From: Chelydra serpentina
Lineage: Eukaryota > Chordata > Testudines > Chelydridae
Assembly: GCA_037349315.1 (NCBI GenBank)
Contig: JBAIAC010000026.1
Span: 26,875,501-26,939,500 of the forward strand
Direction of reading: 5' to 3'
Length of the DNA stretch: 64,000 nucleotides
In this document: in pieces, positions 35,375 through 47,298 of the stretch
How positions within the stretch are numbered: position 1 is the stretch's first letter
Layout: every line of letters starts with the position of its first letter
Notes under the pieces: model-generated
What the model was told of the DNA's origin: nothing
What the model saw: only the letters and a program-made list of their open reading frames with translations
The model's database searches: none
Program-made: the position numbers and the translations under genes

Positions 35375-36029
35375 TTCTTTACATCCCTGGCTGCTGTTAA
35401 TGTCAATGGCACTTTCTTGGGTCCTGGCCATACATATTTACCTGGCTTGGGCTACATGATAAAGCTCATATTTATACATGTTCATAGTGCTGGAAGCTGA
35501 GTGGTTTGAACATGGGCATAGTGGAGATGTTGGAGTGATGTAAGCATCCTTTTGACCCCTGATTTACATTGTGGATACTATGGACGTGAATACCCTTTTC
35601 TTTTTGAGATAATACATTAGTCTTATTCTCACATTATGCTTGCATAAATCTGCAGAATAGCTTTTCTGAAGATGAATGGCTGTGCAGCCTCAGCTGGGAA
35701 GTTAATAGGAGGTTTGCAAACCACAGCCAATGGAAACATCAGCCCACATATCAGCTCAGCAATGTTTTTACTAAAAGCCTCCGCAGCTGCGTGATTGTAG
35801 TGCAATTTATTTTCAAAGGCCATCATTTCAGGCACTTTCAGTTGGCTTTTAGCAGATATTAGTGGCATTGCCCTGCGTTAATCGTAGCTCTTTCATGTAC
35901 TGCTTTTATATCTGTACTGCTGTGCATGGGTGGGAATGCAACTATCAGGTGGTGTCAACTCCCCTTAACTGTTGCTACCACCATTACATGGGGTGAGGGG
36001 AAAAAGAATTAACCTGACATTTGGTGCTC
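35375..36029. other. unannotated stretch
   Basis: No supported gene or repeat. Confidence 0.45.
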
Positions 36030-36996
36030 ATTTTTCATGGATTCCAGGCTGAATGGGGACCATTGTGATCGTGTAGTCTGACCTCCAGTGTAACACAGAC
36101 CATCGAATTTTCCCCAACTAATTACTAGAGCAGATCTCCTCTTAGAAAAAAATCCAATCTTGATTTAAAAATTCTCAATGATGGAGAATACACCATGACT
36201 CTTGGTAAATTGTTCTTATGGTTAATTACTTTCACTGTTCAAAATGTACACCTTATTTCCAGTCTGAATTTGAGTAGCTTCCACTTTTACTGTTATACCA
36301 TTATCTGCTAGATTGAAAAGCCCATTGTCAAATATTTGTTCCTCAGATACGCATTTAAAGACTGTAATTTTGCTTTGTTAGACTCAATTTATTTAGTTTA
36401 TCATTATAAGGCATGTTTTCTAATGCTTTCATAATTCTCACAGCTCTTCTCTGAATCCTCTCAAACTATCAACAACCTTTTTGAATTATGGACACAACAA
36501 CTGGACACAATATTCCATCAGCAGTCACAACAGTGCTAAGTAGAGAGGTACATTAACCTCTCTACTCCTTCTCGAGATTCCCTATTTATGCATCTAAGGA
36601 TCAAATTAACCCTTTTGGCCACAGCATTGCACTGGGATCTTATCCATCATGATCTCCCAATTTTCAAAGTCACTGCTTCCCATAAGACAGTCTCCTATCC
36701 TTTAAGTATGTCTTACATTTTTTTGTTCTGAGATGTATATATTTGCAGTTAGCTGCTTTAAAATGCACACTGTTTGCTTGCACCTAGTTTATCAAACTAT
36801 CCTGATTGTTTTATATTAGTGTAGAACTTTATCAAACAAACTTGTAATAACAATTAACAAAATCAAGTTAGCTTGACAGGATATTTTTCTATAAATGTGT
36901 GTTGATTGACATTAATTATTGCTCCTCCTTTAATGATTTATTAGAGTCCTGTGTCAGCTGTTCCATTATCTTGCCTGGGATGGATGTCAAACTGGT

Positions 36997-37198
36997 AGCG
37001 TGGAGCATGGGTCACTTGCTGGAGGATTCTCTGCACCTTGAAGACTTTAAACCATGATTTGAGGACTTCAATAGTTCAGACATAGGTTAGGGGTTTATTA
37101 CAGGAATGGGTGGGTGAGATTCTGTGGCCAGCATTGTGCAGGAGGTCAGACTAGATGATAATAATGGTCCCTTTTGACCTTAAAGTCTATGACTCTGA
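36997..37198 (+). mobile_element. CR1 3'-end fragment nested in the CR1 LINE
   Basis: This plus-strand 5'-truncated CR1 3' end (GTGCAGGAGGTCAGACTAGA...GACCTTAAAGTCTATGACTC) interrupts the host LINE. Host coding sequence reads DNYGP on one side and TSLTSIPGK on the other, which join to give the usual NYRPxSLTSIPGK block once the insert is skipped. The insertion therefore postdates the host element and lies opposite to it. No clear target duplication. Confidence 0.82.
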
Positions 37199-37956
37199 GG
37201 TCCATAATTATCCAGGTCATCCCATTTACCTGTTGCAATATTGGTACAACATTAGCTTTCTTCCTGTCTTTTTGAAATTCCCCAGTTTTCCAAGACTTAT
37301 TGAAAATCCGCATTAACAGTCCAGTGAGGTCTTCATTTTTTTCTTTTAATACTCCTGGATACATGTTATCTAGACCTCTGATTTAAAATTGTCTAACTTC
37401 AGTAGCTGTTGTTTAACATTCTCCTGAGATACTTGTGTAATGGAAAGCATTATCATATAATGAGACTGTATGTATTCTTACCCCCCAACCCCAAGTACAG
37501 AACAGAAATTAATTGAACATATCTGCTTCTTCTGCAGTATTGATAATTATACCATTTCCATCTAGTAATGGACCAGTACCATTATCAGGATCCTTTTTGT
37601 TCTGAATATACTTTAATTCATATTGTCCTTATCTCTGCTCACCATCAATTTTTCCTTTTGTCCCTTGGCTTCCCTTATCAATTTTCTTAGCTTCTGATTT
37701 ACATTTATTGCTATTAACTTCCCATTTTTCCATTTGTCTTTATTATATTATAGCTGTCTTCACTTCCCCTCTGAACCAGATAACTATTTTTAACCAAAGT
37801 GGCCTTCTTCCCCTTGTTGTGGGACTGAGGCTTTTTGGGCATCTAGTGAAGTGTTCTTAAACAATTCCCAGTTAGTATTCACATTTTTCTGATCAAACTT
37901 TCCTCTCAGCCGATTTAGCTCATTAATGTTTTTCAGCTTTGTGGCCCTTTTAAGGC

Positions 37957-37976
37957 TGTGTGTGTGTGTGTGTGTT
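37957..37976. repeat. (TG)n microsatellite
   Basis: About nine uninterrupted TG units inside the CR1 LINE, next to GGCTG. Confidence 0.9.
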
Positions 37977-39720
37977 AGAAGTTTGGACTTTATTTTCTTT
38001 GCCTAAGCTACCATTGATTTTTTTTTTAAGTTCTGTTATGAGCTCCTCTTTATCTGTCAAGACTGTCACACATAGAATTCCCATGCATTTGCAATACTTT
38101 CTACGTTAAGAAATATCTATAGTATTTAGAAATTTTGAGGTTGTTTTAGTACAAGCAACATGAGATCTCCAGCATATGTCACTCAAATTGAAGTCCCTCG
38201 GGATCACAGAGTTGTTATAGATAGGTACATAAGGAGCCAATTGTCCTGTTCTATAGTGTGACTTGATGGTCTATGGCAGAGCACAAATGGGGTATTGGTG
38301 CCTATCTGTTAGGGCACTAATCCATTAGCATTCAAGATAATTTTTTCCCCAAGTTATCAGTGACTCAAAAGGTAGTGCCATTTTTGCCACTCACTCTCCC
38401 TTTTTCCCCCGCTCGATCCTTCTAGATAGGTTATAATCTTTCATTTTAACATTCCAGTTGTGCAAATTAACACACCAGGCTTCAATAATACAAAGTAGTT
38501 AGAATTTCTGCTCATAAATGAGCAATTCTGAGTCCTGTTTGTTACCCAGGCTCCTAGCATTGGTGTATAGGAAACTAAAGAATTTCTTGTAATTTGGTTT
38601 TTTGCTTAATTTTGTTCTCAGCTATTTGATTCTGTGCTAAATGTATGTATATTTCCACTCTTTGTTTAACAGCCTCCTGACTACTCTAGCCAGTGTGTCC
38701 TACAGCAGATGTTTCCCTTCTACTGAGTTGAAGGGCATCCAAACTATCTAGGCCCCTCTCCCCATAGAAAGTGGACCAATGTTCTAGAAACCCAAAATCT
38801 TCCACCTTAAATTTCCTACCTAGCCAGTGATTCACTTCTAGAATTTTCTGCCTTCTGTCTTCCTTCCTTCACATGACAGGCAGGCTCTCCCAGAAGATCA
38901 CTTGAACATTCTTCTTCAGGAAAGTTATCTGCATTGTGGGATAACTTGCAGATGATAATGTCATTGGTGCCAAATGAACAATCACCTTGCCTGTTGACTT
39001 TAGAAGTTTATTCGGTCTTAGAGTGATGTCTCATGTCTTGACTCCAGGAAGCGAGCCCACTGACCTGTTGTTGTCTTGTCACTTGCAGAATGTTCTTTTC
39101 ATTCTTATGAGTATTGAATCCCCAACAAGGATCTTCTGCCTTTCTCAGACAGTAGGACAATTCTTTATGGGTGAACTTGCTTTTCTTACAGGTTGGGACA
39201 AGCTGCTATCCACAGGTGTGTAATATACATCTCTCCAGGCCCTTGGACCAGCTGAATCTTGATATTTATCTTCCACAGTTTCCATGTTGAAGGATCTGAT
39301 ATCAATTGGAAACTTCTAGCTATGTGGAACTGGAACTCCTTCTGGTCCTCATCTCTCTTGTGGCCACAACCTGCCCATCTTCATCTGTTTCCAGCTGTGA
39401 AGAATGCCAACATGATATTTTCAGACTCTGCCTAATACTGCTATTTTTCACTTTTTGAACACTTCTATATTGTGGCTGCATATAGGCCTGAAACAGGTTG
39501 GGGGCTTTATTGTATGAGGATTGAATCACAATTCCTCCCTTACTCTGGGGTGGAATACATTCAGTTTCTGTGGAACAGATTCCTCCCAGCATGTGCTGAG
39601 CCAGCTACTCTAGCAAGTGTGCAGTGGAGGGCAGGGCCAAAACTCCTTCCCCTCTAACCCCATTTGCTCTCAATCAGGGGAAGTGGGCAAAGTCACAAAC
39701 CGAGCAGGAAAGTAAGGGAA

Positions 39721-42670
39721 GGCCTTAGACCCCTTACTTCCCTCGTAGGTAGGGCTGTGACAATCCAGTCAGTGAATAGCATCTTGTTGTTTAAATCTAG
39801 AATGTTGCTAGTCAGTCTAGTCCAGAAGGAGCTAAATTCATCATAGAGGAAGAGGGCTGTTGATACATAAATATTTTGCAAACTAATTTTTATTTTGTGG
39901 TATGTGAGAACAACTAGTTGAACATCCTGGCTAAAAACATAAAAATACACTTGTGTTCTGGAATTGCTATTAAACTGCATTAAAAAGATGTAGTAAAAGA
40001 ATACTGTTTTACGAACAGATTTTTGGCCTAAGCAAATTTGCCCATAGTTATAAACAATTTAAATATTACTTTCTAACCTCTCAGGGCCTGTTTGAATTAT
40101 TGCTAAGCACATAATGGCTGACTGCACCAAAAGTGTCTGACTCATCTCTTGCAAAGCATTTAGGGATATGTTGAGTGTATAAAACCATATGTTAGCCAGC
40201 CTGCTTCCCTAACAGTAGTTCAATATGATGCCAGATAAGGGGGCTTGAATTTATACAACTTAGTGCTATAAGGCTGAATGTATTCATCCTTGGGGCTGTA
40301 ACCTGAGGGACATGAGATTTTGTCCTCTCCCTGCCTTCTCTTAGCTGGATGCTGAATGATATGTTCCCCTGTCCTTGCAAGCCCTAGCGTCTCAAAATGT
40401 CTTAGGAGTCTCCTCTGTCAGATGGCCACTCAGAAGGGAGCGAGTTACTGGTTTCAGACCCATTTTTTGTTTTCATTCTCTGCTCTTGGCTCACCTGCTT
40501 ATACCTCTTGGCATGAAGCAAGGGATCAGATAGTAGCAGGGGAGAGCATAGCAAGGCATTAGGGCAGACAGGGTGTGAGAGAGAGATTCATTATGGGGGA
40601 AGGATAAAGATGTGTTCTGGAACAAATTCCTCTTAGGAATGCTGACCTTGCAGCACTAACCTTGAGCCACAAATACTCCTGCCACAAGCTCTGGTTAGAC
40701 TTGATAGGCTAAAACTCCTCAGCCACCATGTTGTTAGGATTACAATGAAATAAAGGGTTTTTTCTCTCTTCCCCTCCCCAACCCTCCAGTTACTAATTAA
40801 AGATCAAGCCACTGGCTTGTTCACTTCACCCTGCATCACTTGATATAAATGCAAAGATAATTTTGTAGTAGGATTTCTTAATTAATGTTTGTGTATTCAT
40901 AAATTAGTCTCTGGATCGAACTGAAAGTCTGCATGAGTTAGAGCTTTTAGAAATACAACAGAAACCTCCCATGGATTTCAGTGCAGTATTAGGGCGAGAG
41001 TGTGGATTTGCAATCTCTGGCGTTCTCCACGGACAGTTTTTTTTTAAACAAACCGAAGTTGTCTGAGGGCTACATTGTGTGTAGGGAACTCCCATTGGGG
41101 AGCAGTTAAAGTAGTACCCCTGACTTGAAATGGCAACTGGACCTCAATGTGAGTAAGGAGAGTCACAATTTGGCCTCAAATTGTTCCTCTGAACAAGGGG
41201 TGTCATTTCAGGGAAAAAAATGGGTGGTGGTTATGTCGGCATATAGAAAATATGGGATTGCATTATATCCTGCAAAGTCAGGGGGTAGGGGCAGTGGAAG
41301 ACATAATGAAGCATGTAGATTTGTAGAGCATGTTGTCCCCCTAGCCCTTTGGAGGTGGGGTGGGGGTAGGTGGACAACTTCCCCCTTGCCCCATAACAAA
41401 TAATGCCCCTACTCCTAACTACTACACAGCAGATTCTGCCACCCTTACTCATGTTGAGTAGTACCTTACTTTTGCAATTACTTCCACGGAAATAAAAGGA
41501 ATAGGCATGTAGGAAGTTGCTATATTTGGAAATTATGCTGGAAAAAACTCAGTGACTACCTCTGTGGAGCAGAACACAGCCAGCCAAATTGCATGTGGGA
41601 GTGTAATGACTGTTGGATGCTTAAAAATTGATTCCTTAAAGGCTGTGCCCTTGAGGATTGACAAGTAAGTGTTCACTAGCATGTGGTTACAGAGCTTTTC
41701 TGACAGACTTATTTCCCAAATCTGCCTGATAAAGTTGTGTACTCCCATTCATAATTCAGCTTTCTCTTACTCTTAGCATCCTTTGGTTACCATGGTAACC
41801 AAGACTCAGGGACAGCAGCACCTACCCCCTAACCAGGCTGTATTTTGCATAAAGGTTGGTGCCTAAACTCTCTATTTGACTTGCGTCCTGAACAAAGAGG
41901 CTTACAGTCAATTTCCCTTTCCTAAGAAAAATAGGAAAGTGTCCAAGATCTGGGATTAAATACTCCCAACCTGCAGTGCCCAACATTTTGAACAGAATGG
42001 ATTCAGTGTTCAAATTCAGTTCAATATAGAAAGGTTTGATCAGTGCATTGGGGCCCAAACCCAGATCTGAATCCAAGCCTTGGCTCCTGAGCTTTGATTT
42101 GGACTCATCCTTATTCAAAAGGTTCCACAATTTGGTTTCAGTTAAGGATAATTGATTTGGATACTTCCAACCTTAGTAGAAAAAGAGAGCACTGGAAATT
42201 GGGGAACCTGTCTCTATGTGGCCATCATACTGAAATAGCCCCTCCCTCACATCCAAGTGCTAAAAACTGGGCTAGAAATGTCATGAGCACATGCTCTATT
42301 ATAAAATCTATAATCTCCTCCTTTTCACACAGAGGTGTATCTACCTCAACAACATTTCTCAGTATTGGCAACTCCCCATAACATTTTTTTTAAAATGGTT
42401 TGTCTTCAGTTCAAGGATTTGGACTGGTTGTCACTTGATCCTACGCAGTTTTCCCATGTCTATGTAAAACATCTATCCATATCTATAGCATAAAACAATA
42501 ACACAACCCCACCCCCCAATTTGTATTTTTCAGTCTGGTAACTGTACATTAAATACTTAGGTTATGTATTTTGATTGCATTCAAACATAACTTTTTAAGG
42601 ATCAAATGTTCAAACATAAACCCCTAAATACTGCTTGCAAATACACATGTACACAGTTACCTGTTATGTG
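39721..42670. other. unannotated stretch
   Basis: About 2.9 kb with no supported gene or repeat. Frames near 41125-41403 and 41822-42130 have no domain character. Confidence 0.45.
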
Positions 42671-42678
42671 CATTTGTT

Positions 42679-42832
42679 CAGGGCTGGCTCTAGCTTTTTT
42701 TTGCTGCCCCAAGCGGGGGAAGGGGGGGACTGCTCTTGAAATGTGCTGCCCCAGGAATGGCCTGAATGACACCCCTTCATATGTGCCGCCCCAAGCACCT
42801 GATTCCTTTGCAGGTGCCTGGAGCTGGCCTTG
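42679..42832. mobile_element. Short hAT-type MITE, 154 bp
   Basis: The ends CAGGGCTGGCTCTAG and (minus strand) CAAGGCCAGCTCCAG form terminal inverted repeats. A perfect 8-bp duplication, CATTTGTT, flanks them at 42671-42678 and 42833-42840. The inside has only GCCCCAAG repeats and no coding sequence. Boundaries are exact. Confidence 0.92.
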
Positions 42833-42840
42833 CATTTGTT

Positions 42841-44277
42841 TAGGGAAACCCTCTCATGCATTTACCCATTTGTGTGACCTCAATTTAGAAACTTAAGTTA
42901 GGAAACTTGTCCTGAAGTGTAGATTTGCTGTCCCTTGGGATTCCCAAAGATGTGTTAAGATTCTATTCATGCAACCACATTTATAATAAATATAGCACTG
43001 AAAGCTGCCTGTTGGTCTTTTCTCATCTCATTGTGCCTGATAACCCCTATTGACACTAATGGGAATGTGCACGTATCAAGGAGAAAGACTAGAGAAGTGA
43101 GTCACTTTGCCAAACCTTGCAGGTAGCCTCTGGCAAACATGAATCTAAGGAGCCTGGTGTATTTCTAGTATCTACTGAGACTTCTAGAAAATAATTGAAA
43201 CATCTTTTACTGTTTAAAAAAAATCTGGGTGTTAGGTCCTGAATTTAGGAGTTAGTTAAACTTCAGGAACTGCCATAGTGATAAACATTTTAAAATATAT
43301 TCATCAATGGGGATCTTGGTTTGTGGTCACAGGTCTGGTAAGATTATCAGCAACATTCTGGAGGCCAGGGAGAGGCTTTAAACTAATTCTTCTGCAAATA
43401 GTGACAAGTCTGTGTGTTACCAGGAAGGATTAAGAATTAAGATTTCTAAGTCACTGGCATTCCTAGCAAAATTAGTTCATATCTATGGAGGTTGCATTTC
43501 TAGGGAATATAGGCATTTTTCTGTTTTCCATATCCTCACACAACTAACTGGCAAGAGTAGAGTAAGCATTTCCTTCCCATGATTAAAAATGTATATTCAA
43601 AATAATATATTTTAGTTTTGCATTTGGGAAGTTTGCGCATCTCATTTGCATTAAACTGCAGTTTTCATGACTCTAAAAAGTAAACAAGTCTACATATTTC
43701 TCATGTACACTTCCTCTTGTAAAAAGGTTTGAATATTTAGGTGGGTATTATTTATATCTGTTGTCACATTGGATTTGAGTGTAATTTATCAGGCTTTACA
43801 AAAATATCTCTGCAATATCTTGATTAAACAAACATTACATTGCTAGATTGCTCAGACCTCCTTATAATCTCTCCATAGAATATTTATTTATGTTCAAATT
43901 AGAGATGTTGCTAGCACAATTCCTTTATAGTAATGTAGGGTATGAAACCTAAAATCCCCATAAGATTTGGCTGCTTTCTCTACTACTTGGACTCTGTTGG
44001 AGCTGCTACTGGCTAGATTGGAGTGCACATTAAAGGAGGTATGTAGATTAGTGCAGAACACATGAATAACCATGCAAAAACAAAAACAACCCATATATCC
44101 TTATAAAGAACCATGCACTCATTATACAATCTGTTCTACTGTCTACACATTAATACAGTGTTCTCACAAAATGAATATGAGGGAGTTTGGCACTAAAAGG
44201 CCTAGACCAAAGGCTATGGAATGGTCAATGGAAAGGCACCTATTGACTTCAAGGGGCTTTGGGTCAAACCCTGTATC
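42841..44277. other. unannotated AT-rich stretch
   Basis: No supported gene. A short folded repeat of the GAAGTCAATGG type lies at about 44205-44272 (AATGGTCAATGG / CTATTGACTTCAAGGG). Confidence 0.45.
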
Positions 44278-44285
44278 TTCTAGGA

Positions 44286-44690
44286 CAGGGGTCTCAAACT
44301 CAAATTACCACGAGGGCCGCATGAGGACTAGTGCATTGGCCCGAGGGCCGCTTGACTGACCCTGCCCCCTCGCTGCCCCCGGCCCTGCTCCCACTCCACC
44401 CCTCCCATTAGGCCCCGCCCCTTCTCCGCCTCCTCCCCTGTGCGGACGGCTTCCCGTTCCTCCCCCGTCCCTCCCAGAAACTGTGAAGCTCTTCCCATGC
44501 GGCCTGTGGAGCTCTCCCCCTCTGTCCCCCCATTTTTTAATTATTTTTTTTTACCCCCAGGCAGTTCCCGCCACCAGACAGCTGTCTGGTGGCGGGAACT
44601 GCCTGGGGGTAAAAAAAAGGGGGGGAGGGGGTGCGGGGAGCCCAGCGGGCCTCAGGGAAGAGGCCGCGTGACGCGTGTTTGAGACCCCTG
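44286..44690. mobile_element. Non-autonomous hAT-type element, 405 bp
   Basis: The ends CAGGGGTCTCAAACTC and (minus strand) CAGGGGTCTCAAACAC are near-identical inverted repeats. Flanking 8-mers TTCTAGGA (44278-44285) and TTCTTGGA (44691-44698) match at 7 of 8 positions. The interior is GC-rich and contains a perfect long palindrome. No transposase. Confidence 0.92.
44545..44618. repeat. Perfect 74-bp palindrome, 37-bp arms
   Basis: Centred between 44581 and 44582 (CAGACAGCTGTCTG). The arms run outwards through ACCAGACAG, GGCAGTTCCCG and a T-run/A-run pair without mismatch or loop. It lies inside the hAT element at 44286-44690 and could extrude as a cruciform. Confidence 0.95.
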
Positions 44691-44698
44691 TTCTTGGA

Positions 44699-47040
44699 GA
44701 TCATGTTACAAGAGAGAGTCAACATCAGATCTATTAACTGTAATGCCAGAAATTATCCTTCAAACTAGGGTTTATGATGGAAACAATGACAAAACTAAAA
44801 TTATTTTGGGACAACTAGTAGTGCCACTGATTGCTGTATTTTCCAACGGTGTATATGCGGTGTCAATGGTGGCCATGTGGCTATGCCATCATAAAACACT
44901 TTGGACATTTAAGGGTAAAGCTCTGTATTTCAGTTGGATCCTTTTCCCGGGGGTGGGGGAAAGGGAAAATTAATAGCACATGACTCAGCAAATCAATACA
45001 GATTACCCTGGCAGAGTGTCCTTGATTTAAAAAAAAATGTGAAATGCTTACCAAACTTCAAGTGCAGTCCAGTAATGCAGTGCCACAGGAACAAAGAAAC
45101 TACTGTATTTTCCTAGTAATTGTATTTACCTGTAATTTTATGAAATATAGTGTTTAATCCAAAATGGGTCACTGCACAAATTAATATTCTTCATGTATTT
45201 GCATCTGTATATAATGGGCTAGATTGTGCCTTTAGGTATGGCCTTGAGCAATGGGTGGTAAGTAAACTAGACCACCCCAGGAGGCGTTGACTGACACACC
45301 ACTAGATGACAATTCTTCTCTTGCCTTCTCTTTGATCCAGGAGGATATTAACTTGCTGATGGCTTAGTCCAGCAGCAAATGAATATTCACCCACTGCCCT
45401 TGCTCAGCTACTCTGGTAATTCATTTTTGGGGAAGGAGGGAATAGCCCAGGCTCCACTCATATCCTGCCCCTTCTAATCCATCTTTTGCCCCTCAGCTCT
45501 GAGGAAGGAGTAAGTGCACACAACACTCACTCACTCGGGCCTGTACCCCAGACCCAAGATCTAGAAAGTCTGTGTACAAGGCTTTTACTCTCTTACATGA
45601 GCACATTGACCAAACTGCAATCTAACCCTGACTACTCTCAGCTATTTGTCTGTGCACAGATGTATATATTTTGTAGGAGTCTATTTCTGATAATGTTGCC
45701 CTTCCCTCTGTCAGAGAGGTGCTGCATTATGCCTTAGCATGACTGAAGCAATCCAGTGATAGGTTTCTTATCTTCAACTATCTTTTTTTTTTCCCCCTTG
45801 AAAAAATTCAGTTAAAGAAACTGTGAAATAATAGGAAACCCTCCCCCCCCTTCTTACATGTAGAAAATAATTGGTATGGACTTCCCAGCATCTCTCTTGC
45901 TTTAATCTAATTGTTCTATAATTAAGGGTTTACAGACTGACTTCATCATGAACCAAATACCACACTGAATATTTAGGTCTAAATTGGGAGGCATAATTTC
46001 ACTCAAAGGAGCTTATTTTTAACATCTGCTATATTTTAGCAGCAATTACAATTCACTTTTAAGAGTCTTCACTGGAACTATTCTTCAAGTGAAACTGTTT
46101 ACTACTGCCAAGTTAGAAATAGCCATCCATCTCTGTCAATTGTCTTTGTTCCCAATGATTACTGTTTTTTCTTGTCCTTATCCACCACTTAATACCCTAG
46201 GGATCCTTGCAGAGTGCTTGCTATTCCAGGGTCACTATGCACAGCAGTATTTTCTGAACCTTAATGATGCAATTTACACTGCATTGTACCTCAGGAGCAC
46301 ATTTTGTTATTCAGATGCTTGGTTCCATTTATACAAGTCTATTCTAGGTCAGTTACAGGTGTTAGTCTTGACTACTAAATGTCTTGGTCTTGGATTTTTT
46401 TTTATGGCACACCTCATCATAATATCTAAGGCTAGATGATAACTGTACAGTCCTCCCTCCCTGTATACAGGATGGTGTGCAGCTGCACTGCCTCAGCCAC
46501 AGACCAGAGAACAAATTGTAGCTGAGTCATAATCCCTTCCTTGTTCTGGGGAGGAAGTAAAAAACTCCAGCACTCTTTGTGTGGCAACTTAACCTCCCTT
46601 CAGTGTGCCCAGCCACTTACATAGGAATAACCTGTGAACCTACTTACTCACAGAGGGTGAAATCACTTGAGTAGCCCTTGCTCTCCTCCCCACTATCAGG
46701 ATCACACAGGTCCATTCAGGGAGTGAAGGGGAAGATTTAACTTCCACTTATTTCCCTTTGCAGATTAAGGGCTATGATCGTGTTCTACAGCTAAAACTCT
46801 CAAATCTGATTTTCCACAACCACCTCCTTACCGGCCTCCCCAATAATGGTATTGCCGCCTTCAGTCCAGGTATAACACGGCTTATGGGATCACATTCCTT
46901 GCATGTCCTTTAAACTATGACAACCCCTTTTGGAATCCTTCCAGTGAATCCCTTGGAATCCAGTTCAAGCTTTCTACCTACCCTACCCCTTTGGCTGTCC
47001 TTCCCTCATTCTGCCCACCCACATGCTCTACCAGTGGCTT
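44699..47040. other. unannotated stretch, possibly with old repeats
   Basis: No supported gene. Segments at about 45215-45290 (GGGCTAGATTGTGCCTTTAGG) and 46450-46560 look like fragments of a dispersed repeat, but I cannot name it. Confidence 0.4.
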
Positions 47041-47079
47041 TGAGAGAGAGAGAGAGAGAGGTGTGTGTGTGTGTGTGAG
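47041..47079. repeat. (GA)n(GT)n microsatellite
   Basis: About nine GA units followed by about eight GT units. Confidence 0.95.
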
Positions 47080-47118
47080 ACCTAGGGTGTGATGTTGAAC
47101 CATACAGTTACACTAAAA

Positions 47119-47298
47119 CAACAAGGAGTCTGGTGGCACCTTAAAGACTAACCTTTATTTGGGCTTAAGCTTTCGTGGGTAAAAAAACCACTTCTTCAGA
47201 TGCACGAAAGTTTAGGCCCAAATAAATCTGTTAGTCTTTAAGGTGCCTCCGGACTCCTTGTTGTTTTTGTGGATATAGACTAACACAGCTACCCCCGA
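47119..47298 (-). repeat. Hammerhead-like foldback repeat, copy C
   Basis: Two inverted units meet near 47201. The left unit, read on the minus strand, has CTGAAGA, a stem GTGG...CCAC around a T-rich loop, and GAAAGC, followed by AAATAAAGGTTAGTCTTTAAGG. The right unit (plus) keeps GAAAG and the tail AAATAAATCTGTTAGTCTTT but has lost its first core box and hairpin. Outer arms CAACAAGGAGTC / GACTCCTTGTTG pair. The last part, GGATATAGACTAACACAGCT, is a unique 3' tail seen only on one side. Same family as copies A, B and D. Confidence 0.65.

Larger units (their letters stand above)
36030..39720 (-). mobile_element. Nearly complete, decayed CR1 LINE
   Basis: Minus strand, 5' to 3'. Around 39320-39592 is an ORF1-like piece ending in a basic Arg/Ser-rich stretch (REMRTRRSSSST). 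At about 38880-38990 lies an HLAPMTLSSA.. segment, perhaps the esterase-type ORF1 domain known in CR1. The endonuclease start FLYTNARSLGNKQD is at about 38530-38580. Reverse transcriptase follows with GEFQKDRKKANVVPIL (about 37250-37300), TSLTSIPGKIMEQL (36955-36996) and FERIQRRAVRIMKAL (about 36415-36460). The 3' end GAGGTCAGACTACACGATCA ends near 36030. Many stops and frameshifts show it is dead. At about 3.7 kb including a nested 0.2-kb insertion it is close to full CR1 length; the 5' limit is approximate. Confidence 0.85.
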
